Below, in pieces: positions 35,448 to 43,410 of a DNA stretch of 64,000 nucleotides. How positions within the stretch are numbered: the stretch's first letter is position 1; each line of letters begins with the position of its first letter. Source of the DNA: an uncultured Bacteroidia bacterium. GTDB lineage: Bacteria > Bacteroidota > Bacteroidia > Bacteroidales > ML635J-15. Made by a program: the position numbers and the translations under genes. The DNA is taken from assembly GCA_902791865.1 (NCBI GenBank), contig CADAXK010000004.1:186001-250000 (forward strand), given 5' to 3'. The notes below the pieces were generated by a model. The model saw only the letters and a program-made list of their open reading frames with translations, had not been told where the DNA came from and ran no database searches.

Positions 35448-38400
35448 ATGAACAATACTCTTAATCTCGACTACATTTTCGAAGTAAGTTGGGAAGTTTG
35501 CAACAAGGTAGGTGGTATCCATACCGTAATTTCAACAAAATCATTGGCACTGTCGGAACGCTGCGGCGACCTCATTTTCATCGGCCCCGACACATACGGA
35601 ACAAACGAAAACTCCGAGTTCATCGAGGAGCCTGCTCTCTTCGCTGAATGGAAGCAGTATGCTGCATCGACTGGTCTGCGCGTGCGTACCGGCCGCTGGA
35701 ACATCTGCGGAAGTCCAAAGGTAATCCTCATCAGTTTCACCGATTTCATCAGCGAAAAGGACAAGATTTTCGCCGACTTCTGGGAAGACTACAAACTCGA
35801 CTCTCTGTCGGGTCAGTGGGACTACATCGAACCCGCACTGTTCGGTTATACCGCCGGTAAGGTTATCGAAAGCTTCTGCGACTTCAACCTCTCGGCAAAC
35901 GATGCTATCCTCGCTCAGTTCCACGAGTGGATGACCGGCACTGGTATCCTCTACCTCAAGAAGAACGCACCGCACATTGCAACAGCTTTCACAACCCACG
36001 CAACAGCAATAGGTCGTTCGATAGCTGGAAACGGACTTCCATTGTACAAGGACCTTGCAAACTACAACGGCGAAAATATGGCTCGCCAGTTCAACATAAT
36101 TTCCAAGCACAGCCTTGAAAAGATAAGCGCAATCAACGCTGATGTCTTCACTACCGTAAGCGATATTACCCAGTCGGAGTGCGCTCAGTTGCTCACCAAA
36201 CCTGCCGACGTGGTAACTCCGAACGGATTCGAGGACGACTTCATTCCGAAGGCAGAAGAAGCAGCCAAGATTCGCAGCAAGGCTCGCCAGAAAATGATTG
36301 ATGTTGCAGAAAAGCTTACTTCTTACAAATTCAAGGAAGATCCGCTGATTATCGCAACATCGGGACGCTACGAATACACCAACAAAGGCTACAACATTTT
36401 CGTTGACGCACTCGACAAACTTAACCACAATGCAAATGTAAATCGTGAAATACTTGCATACATTCTCGTTCCTGGCAACAACTACGGTCCGCAGAAGAGC
36501 CTTCTTGCTGCACTTAACGGTGAAAACGCAAACATCGAGAACAAAAACCTCACTCACGGTCTACACGATGCCGAATACGACCCGATTCTTAACCAACTCA
36601 AGAGACTCGGACTTACAAACCGTCCGGAAAACAAGGTTAAAGTTGTGTTCGTTCCATCATACCTCAATGGCGACGACGGCGTATTCAACATGAAATACTA
36701 CGATGTTCTGCAAGGCATCGACCTGACGGCATTTGTTTCGTACTACGAGCCATGGGGCTACACTCCACTCGAGAGCATTGCTTTCGGTGTTCCTACAATA
36801 ACGACTTCGTTGTCAGGATTCGGAATGTGGTCGAAGCAAAACATCGACAGGTTCGACAACTGCGTAACCGTAATCGACCGCAACGAAGACAACAACGACG
36901 AAGTTGTTGCCAACCTAGCAGAACGCATGGCTTACTTTGCAAACCTAGATGCCGACAGCCGCAAGAAAGTTTCGGAAGCAGCAACAGCAGCATCGAAGAA
37001 GGCTCTATGGAGATCTCTTGTAGAGAAATACATCGAAGCATACGCAATAGCAAAAAGCAAGATTGCAGAACGCGCCGAAGCAATAAACTACAGGATGCAA
37101 CACACCAAGATAGAGCGCACGATTATGCCGAAGGAAACTTCACCTATCTGGCGTCAGGCAGAAATAAAGTCGGACCTCCCGAAGCAGTTCGAAGGTCTGC
37201 AGGAAATAGCCAACAACCTCTGGTGGACATGGAACTACGAAGCATCGGCAATGTTCAAGCGAATCGATGCCGACCTGTGGCGCGAAAAGAGGTACAACCC
37301 AAGAGTGTTCCTCGAAGAAGTTTCAATCGACCGCATGAAGGAACTCGAGAACGACAACGAATTCTGCCAGCTCTACAACCGCGTTTACGGCAACTTCAAG
37401 AAATATATGGAGGCTGCAAAGGACAAGAAGGCTCCACAGATTGCTTATTTCAGCATGGAATATGGTCTGCACGACAACCTGAAGATTTTCTCGGGTGGTC
37501 TCGGAATCCTTGCAGGCGACTACCTGAAGGAAGCCAGCGACACCAACACCAACATGATTGGTATCGGCTTATTATATAGGTATGGCTATTTCAAGCAGAC
37601 TATTACCCTCGAAGGCAAACAGCAAGCCAACTATATCGCACAGGATTTCAACAAGATACCAGTTGTTCCCGAACTTGACGAAAACGGCGTACAGAAGCGC
37701 ATCGTTGTAAGGTTCCCTGGACGAAATGTTTATGTGAAGATCTGGAGAGCAAATGTTGGTCGTATTCCTCTGTACTTGCTTGATACCGATGACATTGACA
37801 ACCAAGACCAGGACAAGCTGATAACCTCGCGCCTGTATGGTGGCGACTGGGAATTCCGTTTCAAACAGGAAATGATTCTCGGCATCGGCGGTACCCGCGT
37901 ACTGAAGGCGCTCGGTCTTAAACCAGACATCTACCACTGCAACGAAGGTCACGCAGCATTCATCGGTTTCGAAAGACTCAACGACCTCATTTCGCAGCGC
38001 AACCTCAAGTTCGACGAAGCACTGGAAATCGTCAGGGCATCAACCTTGTTCACAACACATACGCCAGTTCCAGCAGGACACGACGCATTCGAGGAAAATA
38101 TGTTGCGTACCTATATGTCGCACTATCCAGACCGCCTCAAGATTACATGGGACAAGATGATGTCGCTCGGTCGCCTCAACCCCAACGACAAGTTCTCGAT
38201 GAGCTACTTGGCAGCAAACATTTCGCAGGAAGTAAACGGCGTTTCGTGGTTGCACGGAATCGTATCGCAAAAGATGTTCGCTCCGCTATGGAACGGTTAC
38301 TTCCCTGAAGAAAACCATGTGGGATATGTCACCAACGGCGTTCACTACCAGACATGGACATCGAAGACCTGGCAAAAACTATACGAAACTACCTTCGGCG

Positions 38401-39659
38401 ACGGCTTTATGTCGGACATGTCGAATCCGAAATACTGGGAAAAAATCAACAATGTTGACGATGCCGACATCTGGGACATCCGCAAGTTGCAACGTACACG
38501 ACTTATCAACTATGTGAAGAACCGCGTTCGCGAAAACTGGATACGCAGCTACGAATCGCCGAGCAACATGGTTACCGTACTCGAGAAACTTGACGAAAAG
38601 GTACTTACAATCGGTTTCGCACGTCGTTTTGCAACATACAAGCGTGGCGACCTGTTGTTCCGCAACCCCGAAAGACTTGCCGCAATCCTCAACAATCCGA
38701 AGATGCCAGTACAGATACTTTTTGCAGGAAAGGCTCACCCGAACGATGGCGCAGGACAAGACCTCATCAAGAGAATCGTTGAATTCTCGAAGCGACCGGA
38801 ATTCCTCGGCAAGATTCTGTTCATCGAGGACTACGACATAGGTCTGGCAAAGAAGCTCGTTCAGGGCGTCGATATCTGGATGAACACCCCTACCCGTCCG
38901 CTCGAAGCATCGGGAACCAGCGGTATGAAGGCCGTAATGAACGGCGCACTGCATTTCAGCGTACTCGACGGATGGTGGGTTGAAGGCTACCGCGAGGGTG
39001 CTGGCTGGGCATTGCCACAGGAACGCGTTTACGAAAACCAGGACTTCCAGAACGAACTCGACACGCAGACAATCTACAATATGCTCGAAAACGAAATCGT
39101 TCCGATGTTCTACGACTGCAGCGAAGACGGTATTCCTCACCGCTGGGTTAAGTGCATAAAGAAGTCGATTGCCGAAATCGTTCCGATGTTCACCACAAAG
39201 CGCATGATTGACGACTATAAGGACAGATTCTACGGCAAGCTCTACAAGCGCTCGACCGAACTGGCAGAAAACGACTACGCAAAGGTATTCGAGATTGTAA
39301 ACTGGAAGGAGAAGGCAGCACGCGCTTGGAACTTCATCGAGGTGCTGAAGATAGACTTCCACACCACCGAGTTCGAGAACCCGCAGGATGCATACGGAGA
39401 GATTACCTTGAACCTCAACCGTTTATCACCCAACGACATAGGTATCGAAGCAATAGCAGTTTCGAAGAAGCAGGACGGCTCGATAGTCATCGACGAAAAG
39501 ATGCCGTTCAAGCTGAAGGAATGCAACGGCAAGATTGCAGTATTCCGCATCGAAGGCGCACCTCACAAGACCGGTATCTACAACTACGCAATCCGCGCCT
39601 ACGCAAAGAACGACCTTCTGCCGTACAAGCAGGATTCGAAGCTTATAATGTGGATATAA
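35448..39659 (+). CDS. Glycogen synthase (GT3-like) fused to alpha-glucan phosphorylase (GT35)
   Basis: 1403 residues. Residues 1-~555 resemble the animal/fungal-type GT3 glycogen synthase: FEVSWEVCNKVGGIHTV at the N-terminus, FTTHATAIGRSIAGNGLP, TPNGFEDDF, and the nucleotide-sugar site YYEPWGYTPLESIAFG. From ~575 (LPKQFEGLQEIANNLWWTW) a complete alpha-glucan phosphorylase follows: IAYFSMEYGL, FSGGLGILAGDYLKE, CNEGHAAF, THTPVPAGHD, FARRFATYKRGDLL, and the PLP-lysine segment EASGTSGMKAVMNGALH. One chain therefore carries a glucan-building and a glucan-breaking enzyme. It is a single-gene unit with its own promoter. Similar fusions have been annotated in Bacteroidales as alpha-glucan family phosphorylase. 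Confidence 0.92.
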   Translation: MNNTLNLDYIFEVSWEVCNKVGGIHTVISTKSLALSERCGDLIFIGPDTYGTNENSEFIEEPALFAEWKQYAASTGLRVRTGRWNICGSPKVILISFTDFISEKDKIFADFWEDYKLDSLSGQWDYIEPALFGYTAGKVIESFCDFNLSANDAILAQFHEWMTGTGILYLKKNAPHIATAFTTHATAIGRSIAGNGLPLYKDLANYNGENMARQFNIISKHSLEKISAINADVFTTVSDITQSECAQLLTKPADVVTPNGFEDDFIPKAEEAAKIRSKARQKMIDVAEKLTSYKFKEDPLIIATSGRYEYTNKGYNIFVDALDKLNHNANVNREILAYILVPGNNYGPQKSLLAALNGENANIENKNLTHGLHDAEYDPILNQLKRLGLTNRPENKVKVVFVPSYLNGDDGVFNMKYYDVLQGIDLTAFVSYYEPWGYTPLESIAFGVPTITTSLSGFGMWSKQNIDRFDNCVTVIDRNEDNNDEVVANLAERMAYFANLDADSRKKVSEAATAASKKALWRSLVEKYIEAYAIAKSKIAERAEAINYRMQHTKIERTIMPKETSPIWRQAEIKSDLPKQFEGLQEIANNLWWTWNYEASAMFKRIDADLWREKRYNPRVFLEEVSIDRMKELENDNEFCQLYNRVYGNFKKYMEAAKDKKAPQIAYFSMEYGLHDNLKIFSGGLGILAGDYLKEASDTNTNMIGIGLLYRYGYFKQTITLEGKQQANYIAQDFNKIPVVPELDENGVQKRIVVRFPGRNVYVKIWRANVGRIPLYLLDTDDIDNQDQDKLITSRLYGGDWEFRFKQEMILGIGGTRVLKALGLKPDIYHCNEGHAAFIGFERLNDLISQRNLKFDEALEIVRASTLFTTHTPVPAGHDAFEENMLRTYMSHYPDRLKITWDKMMSLGRLNPNDKFSMSYLAANISQEVNGVSWLHGIVSQKMFAPLWNGYFPEENHVGYVTNGVHYQTWTSKTWQKLYETTFGDGFMSDMSNPKYWEKINNVDDADIWDIRKLQRTRLINYVKNRVRENWIRSYESPSNMVTVLEKLDEKVLTIGFARRFATYKRGDLLFRNPERLAAILNNPKMPVQILFAGKAHPNDGAGQDLIKRIVEFSKRPEFLGKILFIEDYDIGLAKKLVQGVDIWMNTPTRPLEASGTSGMKAVMNGALHFSVLDGWWVEGYREGAGWALPQERVYENQDFQNELDTQTIYNMLENEIVPMFYDCSEDGIPHRWVKCIKKSIAEIVPMFTTKRMIDDYKDRFYGKLYKRSTELAENDYAKVFEIVNWKEKAARAWNFIEVLKIDFHTTEFENPQDAYGEITLNLNRLSPNDIGIEAIAVSKKQDGSIVIDEKMPFKLKECNGKIAVFRIEGAPHKTGIYNYAIRAYAKNDLLPYKQDSKLIMWI

Positions 39660-39677
39660 TAAATTAGACACAGAACA

Positions 39678-39704
39678 ATAGGAACGCATTTATTGCGTTC
39701 CTAT
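39678..39704. terminator. Hairpin between the phosphorylase fusion and rluB
   Basis: An 11-bp stem (ATAGGAACGCA at 39678-39688 with TGCGTTCCTAT at 39694-39704) and a 5-base loop, 18 bases past the stop. No T-run follows, so it may be an mRNA-end or processing structure rather than a classical terminator. Confidence 0.5.
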
Positions 39705-39726
39705 ATTAACTATAACAACACAACAA

Positions 39727-40893
39727 ATGAGAACATTTGACGACGACGAAACCCGCGGACCACGCAACAGCCGCGACCGCAGGAACAACAATAAACCCAA
39801 GTTCAACCGCAACCGCGACGACCGCAACTCGGCTCCGCGCGAACGCCGCAACTTCGACCGCGACGATGACTTCAAGCCGCGCAACAACAAGTTCAACCGC
39901 GACAGAAAGCCGCGCTCGTTCGACGAGGACATGCGCAACCCCGACAACCGCAACTTCTCGGGCAAGAAGAAGGACAAGGCCTCGAAATACTACGACGCCC
40001 CCGATTACCAGAAGAAGCACCACGACGGACATCACGGCGGTAAGCCTGCCGGCAAGCCCGAAAGGTTCCGCACAAAGAACTACAAGGACTACGACAACTT
40101 TGACGAGTTCGACGACAACAACTACCAGGAAAGACGCATACGCAGGTCGGAAAAGCCAAAGCCTGCAAAGAAGGACAACGACGAAGTCCGCCTCAACAAG
40201 TACATCGCCAACTCAGGCATCTGCTCGCGCCGCGAAGCCGATACCTACATTCAGGCTGGCGTCGTGACCATCAACGGCGAAGTCGTTACCGAACTGGGCA
40301 CCAAGGTTAAGCCGGGCGACGAAGTGCGTTTCGGCGGAGAACTCATCAACCCCGAAAAGCTCGTCTATATCCTGCTCAACAAGCCCAAGAACTGCGTAAC
40401 CACCCTCGACGACCCCGAGGAACGCCAGACGGTAATGGACTTGGTGAAGGATGCCTGCCCCGAAAGGATTTACCCCGTTGGACGTCTCGACCGCAACACC
40501 ACCGGTCTGCTTCTGCTCACCAACGACGGCGACCTCACCAAGAAACTCACCCACCCTTCGTACGAGAAGAAGAAAATATATCAGGTGGAGACCGACAAAA
40601 ACATCAGCAAAGCCGACCTACAGGCGCTTGCCGACGGTTTTGAACTCGAGGACGGATTCATTGCCGCCGATGCAGTAAGCTATGTCGGCGACAGCAAGAA
40701 CATCATCGGCATTGAAATACACTCGGGCCGCAACAGGATTGTGCGCCGTATGCTCGAACATCTCGGCTACGAGGTGAAGCGCCTCGACCGCGTATATTTC
40801 GCCGGCCTCACCAAGCTCAACCTCCCCCGTGGCAAGTGGAGATTCCTCACCGAAAAGGAAATCACCATATTGAAGACGGGAATGTACGAATAA
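39727..40893 (+). CDS. rluB: RluB-family 23S rRNA pseudouridine synthase with Arg/Asp-rich extension
   Basis: 388 residues. Residues 1-~155 are a disordered, highly charged Arg/Asn/Asp/Lys extension (NRNRDDRNSAPRERRNFD) that probably contacts RNA; such extensions are usual for this protein in Bacteroidota. An S4 RNA-binding domain follows (VRLNKYIANSGICSRREAD ... VKPGDEV), then the RsuA/RluB catalytic domain with GRLDRNTTGLLLLTNDGDL, where D255 is the nucleophile, and GRNRIVRRMLEHLGYEVKRL. The E. coli RluB modifies U2605 of 23S rRNA. The Fic gene starts 20 bases after its stop, so they may be co-transcribed. Confidence 0.88.
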   Translation: MRTFDDDETRGPRNSRDRRNNNKPKFNRNRDDRNSAPRERRNFDRDDDFKPRNNKFNRDRKPRSFDEDMRNPDNRNFSGKKKDKASKYYDAPDYQKKHHDGHHGGKPAGKPERFRTKNYKDYDNFDEFDDNNYQERRIRRSEKPKPAKKDNDEVRLNKYIANSGICSRREADTYIQAGVVTINGEVVTELGTKVKPGDEVRFGGELINPEKLVYILLNKPKNCVTTLDDPEERQTVMDLVKDACPERIYPVGRLDRNTTGLLLLTNDGDLTKKLTHPSYEKKKIYQVETDKNISKADLQALADGFELEDGFIAADAVSYVGDSKNIIGIEIHSGRNRIVRRMLEHLGYEVKRLDRVYFAGLTKLNLPRGKWRFLTEKEITILKTGMYE

Positions 40894-40913
40894 ATGCTAG
40901 AGGAGATTCGCGG

Positions 40914-41879
40914 ATGAGCTATGCGCCGCCATTCACGATTACCGACGAAATAATGTCGTTGGTTGCCGAAATAGCCGAAATGTTAGGCCATTTGACGGCA
41001 ATAGCCTCCAATATGCCCGCGCCTCATTTGCGCAAGGAGAACCGCATAAAGACCATACAGTCGTCGCTGGCAATCGAAAACAACTCGCTTTCGGTCAAGC
41101 AGGTGACGGCAATACTCGAGGGCAAGCACGTACTTGGTGCGCCCGACGAAATCCAGGAGGTAAAGAATGCCATCGACACCTACAAGCTTCTGCTGGAACT
41201 AAATCCATACGACGAGAAGGACCTGCTGAAGGCGCACAAACTTATGATGGCGGACCTTATGCGCGAGAACGGGCGCTACAGAAGCGGCGGTGTTGGCATT
41301 TTCAATGGAGAAAAGTGCTTGCACATGGCTCCACCTGCCGACCGTGTACCTTCGCTTATGAGCGAACTGCTGGAATGGGCAAAGCAGACCAAGACACATC
41401 CGCTGATAACATCCTGTGCCTTCCACTACGAGCTCGAATTCATACACCCATTTGCCGATGGCAACGGACGAATGGGACGCCTGTGGCAAACCCTTCTACT
41501 GATGCAATGGCAACCAGTATTTGCTTGGATTCCAGTCGAAACCATTGTAAAGGAACACCAGCAGGAATACTACGCCTCCATAGCCCGAAGCGACAGCGAA
41601 GCCCAAAGCACAGCTTTCATTACATTTATGCTAGGCTGTCTGAAACAAGCGCTGCAGGAAATGCAAGAAAGTAACCAGAAAAGTAACCAGAAAAGTAACC
41701 AGAAAATTATTTCTGCCATACGTAATAACCCAATGGTTACCATACGCGAACTACAGGAAGAAACTGGACTTTCGGAAAGCGGCATAAAAAAAATTATCCG
41801 CCAGCTCAAGAACGACGGCACAATCAAGCGCATTGGTGGCGACAAAGGCGGCCATTGGGAAATCATCGGAAATAAATAA
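40914..41879 (+). CDS. Fic-domain protein (class II) with C-terminal winged helix
   Basis: 321 residues from the ATG at 40914, which has a Shine-Dalgarno AGGAG at 40901-40905; the longer frame runs back into rluB. The Fic active site is HPFADGNGRMGR (His 178). An inhibitory helix motif of the [S/T]xxxE[G/N] type (SLAIEN, residues 51-56) precedes the Fic fold, so AMPylation is expected to be self-inhibited. The C-terminal ~60 residues are a winged helix (TIRELQEETGLSESGIKKII) ending GGDKGGHWEII. The linker between them is coded by a 12-bp tandem repeat (SNQK three times). The target protein is unknown. A strong terminator follows. Confidence 0.9.
   Translation: MSYAPPFTITDEIMSLVAEIAEMLGHLTAIASNMPAPHLRKENRIKTIQSSLAIENNSLSVKQVTAILEGKHVLGAPDEIQEVKNAIDTYKLLLELNPYDEKDLLKAHKLMMADLMRENGRYRSGGVGIFNGEKCLHMAPPADRVPSLMSELLEWAKQTKTHPLITSCAFHYELEFIHPFADGNGRMGRLWQTLLLMQWQPVFAWIPVETIVKEHQQEYYASIARSDSEAQSTAFITFMLGCLKQALQEMQESNQKSNQKSNQKIISAIRNNPMVTIRELQEETGLSESGIKKIIRQLKNDGTIKRIGGDKGGHWEIIGNK
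41667..41702 (+). repeat. 12-bp tandem repeat (3 copies) in the Fic linker
   Basis: AAAAGTAACCAG three times (first copy begins GAAA), coding SNQK units. Copy-number change keeps frame and only alters linker length. A similar 12-bp array is in the AlbA_2 gene at 59731-59778. Confidence 0.9.
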
Positions 41880-41891
41880 AAGAATTTACAG

Positions 41892-41924
41892 AAAATCGTC
41901 AGCAAGTTGTTGACGATTTTTTTT
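41892..41924 (+). terminator. Terminator after the Fic gene
   Basis: Stem AAAATCGTCA (41892-41901) with TGACGATTTT (41911-41920), 9-base loop, then T to 41924. Confidence 0.85.
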
Positions 41925-41964
41925 ATCGGTCATAATCAATGAATATCCAGCAAGGGTGTTTTTA

Positions 41965-42240
41965 CAAGGATTTGTAGCGACGCAATGCTTTGCGGCGTTA
42001 ATCAATGATTCAAAAGATTCAATGACAATATCGTTTTCTGTCGTGTCGTGGCGCGCCGCGACCATACAAATCAAGGGTTCAAGAGACAAGGATTTGTAGC
42101 GACGCAATGCTTTGCGGCGTTAATCAATGATTCAAAAGATTCAATGACAATATCGTTTCCTTTCGTGTCGTGGCGCACCGCGACTATACAAATCAAGGGG
42201 ACAAGGGACAAGGATTTGTAGCATCGCAATGCTTTGCGAT
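41965..42240. repeat. 122-bp noncoding tandem repeat, 2.3 copies
   Basis: Units start at 41965, 42087 and 42209 (CAAGGATTTGTAGC), spaced exactly 122 bp; the third is partial. Each contains GCGACGCAATGCTTTGCGGCG and GTCGTGGCGCGCCGCGAC, both rich in short palindromes and related to the intergenic family at 21672, 23583, 29339 and 62560. It occupies the 628-bp gene-free gap between the Fic gene and the defence island. Confidence 0.85.
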
Positions 42241-42293
42241 GGTTCTATATTAAAAGATTTAAAAGGAGCAACCAAGGAGCAATGAGGGAGCAA

Positions 42294-42371
42294 CTTGGTA
42301 CGGAGATGGTACGGACTTGGTACGGAGATGATACGGACTTGGTACGGAGATGATACGGACTTGGTACGGAG
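42294..42371. repeat. 22-bp tandem repeat, about 3.4 copies
   Basis: CTTGGTACGGAGATGATACGGA repeated in phase, each unit itself two similar 11-mers (TTGGTACGGAG and ATGATACGGAC). Noncoding. It marks the point where the sequence changes from G/C-balanced to strongly A/T-rich. Confidence 0.85.
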
Positions 42372-42416
42372 AAAACACAAATTAAATTTGAAAAACTTTT
42401 CTAGCTGTTGATTCTT

Positions 42417-42473
42417 TTTTGAAAAATATATTTCAAAATATTAATAATATCTTATAATAATAAGTTATCTTTG
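42417..42473 (+). promoter_or_regulatory. Predicted promoter and inverted-repeat operator of the defence operon
   Basis: TATCTTTG (42466-42473) is a -7 box 35 bases before the first ATG. Just upstream is a perfect inverted repeat, TTTTGAAA (42417-42424) with TTTCAAAA (42431-42438), a possible regulator site near the -33 region. No good TTTG -33 box at 19 bp. Confidence 0.4.
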
Positions 42474-42507
42474 TAAATTATAAGTATGGATTTAAGTTAG
42501 AAGAGAA

Positions 42508-43410
42508 ATGTCTTCATACATAGGACAGAACACACAAAAATTCACATTTTCTGGACACGAATCGTTTCCATGTAAGACTTTGTGGCTGAAAAAAGGATAT
42601 GATTTTGTGAAGAAGGATTTGGACTTTAATGAGCCAGAGGCAGTTATCAATCTTGGTGTTGGGAAAAATATGGTTGCTTCCATTCGTTATTGGTATAAGG
42701 CATTCGGCTTAAATAATGACACAAAAACAGCTTGGTTAGCCGATTACATTTTTAATACAGAAGAAGGGAAAGATCCTTTCGTAGAAGATTTGGGTACGCT
42801 ATGGCTATTACATTTCCTCATAATTTATTCAGGCGAGGCATCTTTATACAAGATGTTTTTTGTTGATTTTCAAAAGGAACGCCGGTTATTTGAAAAAGGG
42901 CAAGTGGTAAGTTTTGTTAAACGTAAAATGAAAGAAGCCCAAAAAGATAATCAGTATAATGAAAATACCGTAAAAAAGGATGTTAATGTGTTGCTACAAA
43001 ACTACTGTTTGCCACAAGAACCGAAATCTAACGAAGAATATTCTACCTTATTGATGGATTTGGATTTGCTTCGAGAAATTGACCAAAAAGAGAAAACGGA
43101 TAATAATTTTAAAGAAAAACACGCCCGTTTTTATTTCAATATCGAAGGGAAACAGAATGTGATACCTGAAATTTTTCTATTTGCGTTACTTATGATAAAG
43201 GAAGAATCCGATAATAGCATTCCATATGACACATTGCAAGAATTAGGTTTAATATTCTGCATGACAGATTTGGAAGTAATAGACATGTTAAAATTGATAT
43301 CGGAATTATATTCAGATTCACTAACATATAGTGATATTGCAGGTATTAGGCAATTGCAGTTTACAAAACAGATGAAAGCAAAACAAGTATTGGCAAAGTA
43401 CTATGAATAA
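42508..43410 (+). CDS. sspB: DUF4007 protein, SspB-like DNA nickase candidate
   Basis: 300 residues. The N-terminal FTFSGHESFPCKTLWLKKG and INLGVGKNMVASIRYW segments are the recognisable core of DUF4007. In the single-strand phosphorothioation system (SspABCD), SspB is the DUF4007 protein with nicking activity that opens DNA for sulfur insertion. The following genes encode a large P-loop ATPase and a PAPS-reductase-like protein, the SspC and SspD positions, in the same order. The stop overlaps the next start by 8 bases (ATGAATAA). A short ATG-led open frame of four codons at 42486 is not a gene. The A/T-rich composition contrasts with the flanking rluB-Fic region, consistent with transfer. 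Confidence 0.75.
   Translation: MSSYIGQNTQKFTFSGHESFPCKTLWLKKGYDFVKKDLDFNEPEAVINLGVGKNMVASIRYWYKAFGLNNDTKTAWLADYIFNTEEGKDPFVEDLGTLWLLHFLIIYSGEASLYKMFFVDFQKERRLFEKGQVVSFVKRKMKEAQKDNQYNENTVKKDVNVLLQNYCLPQEPKSNEEYSTLLMDLDLLREIDQKEKTDNNFKEKHARFYFNIEGKQNVIPEIFLFALLMIKEESDNSIPYDTLQELGLIFCMTDLEVIDMLKLISELYSDSLTYSDIAGIRQLQFTKQMKAKQVLAKYYE

Noticed and set aside
38379..39362. 327-residue minus-strand open frame, and a similar one at 35541-36557
   Set aside because: Both are antisense shadows of the glycogen synthase-phosphorylase gene.
39678..39704. Strong rho-independent terminator between the phosphorylase fusion and rluB
   Set aside because: The stem is good but no T-run follows, so it is listed only as a hairpin with modest confidence.
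41880..42507. Integrase attachment site or mobile element at the left edge of the defence island
   Set aside because: No integrase, transposase, tRNA end or matching direct repeat at the other side was found; only the tandem arrays are present.
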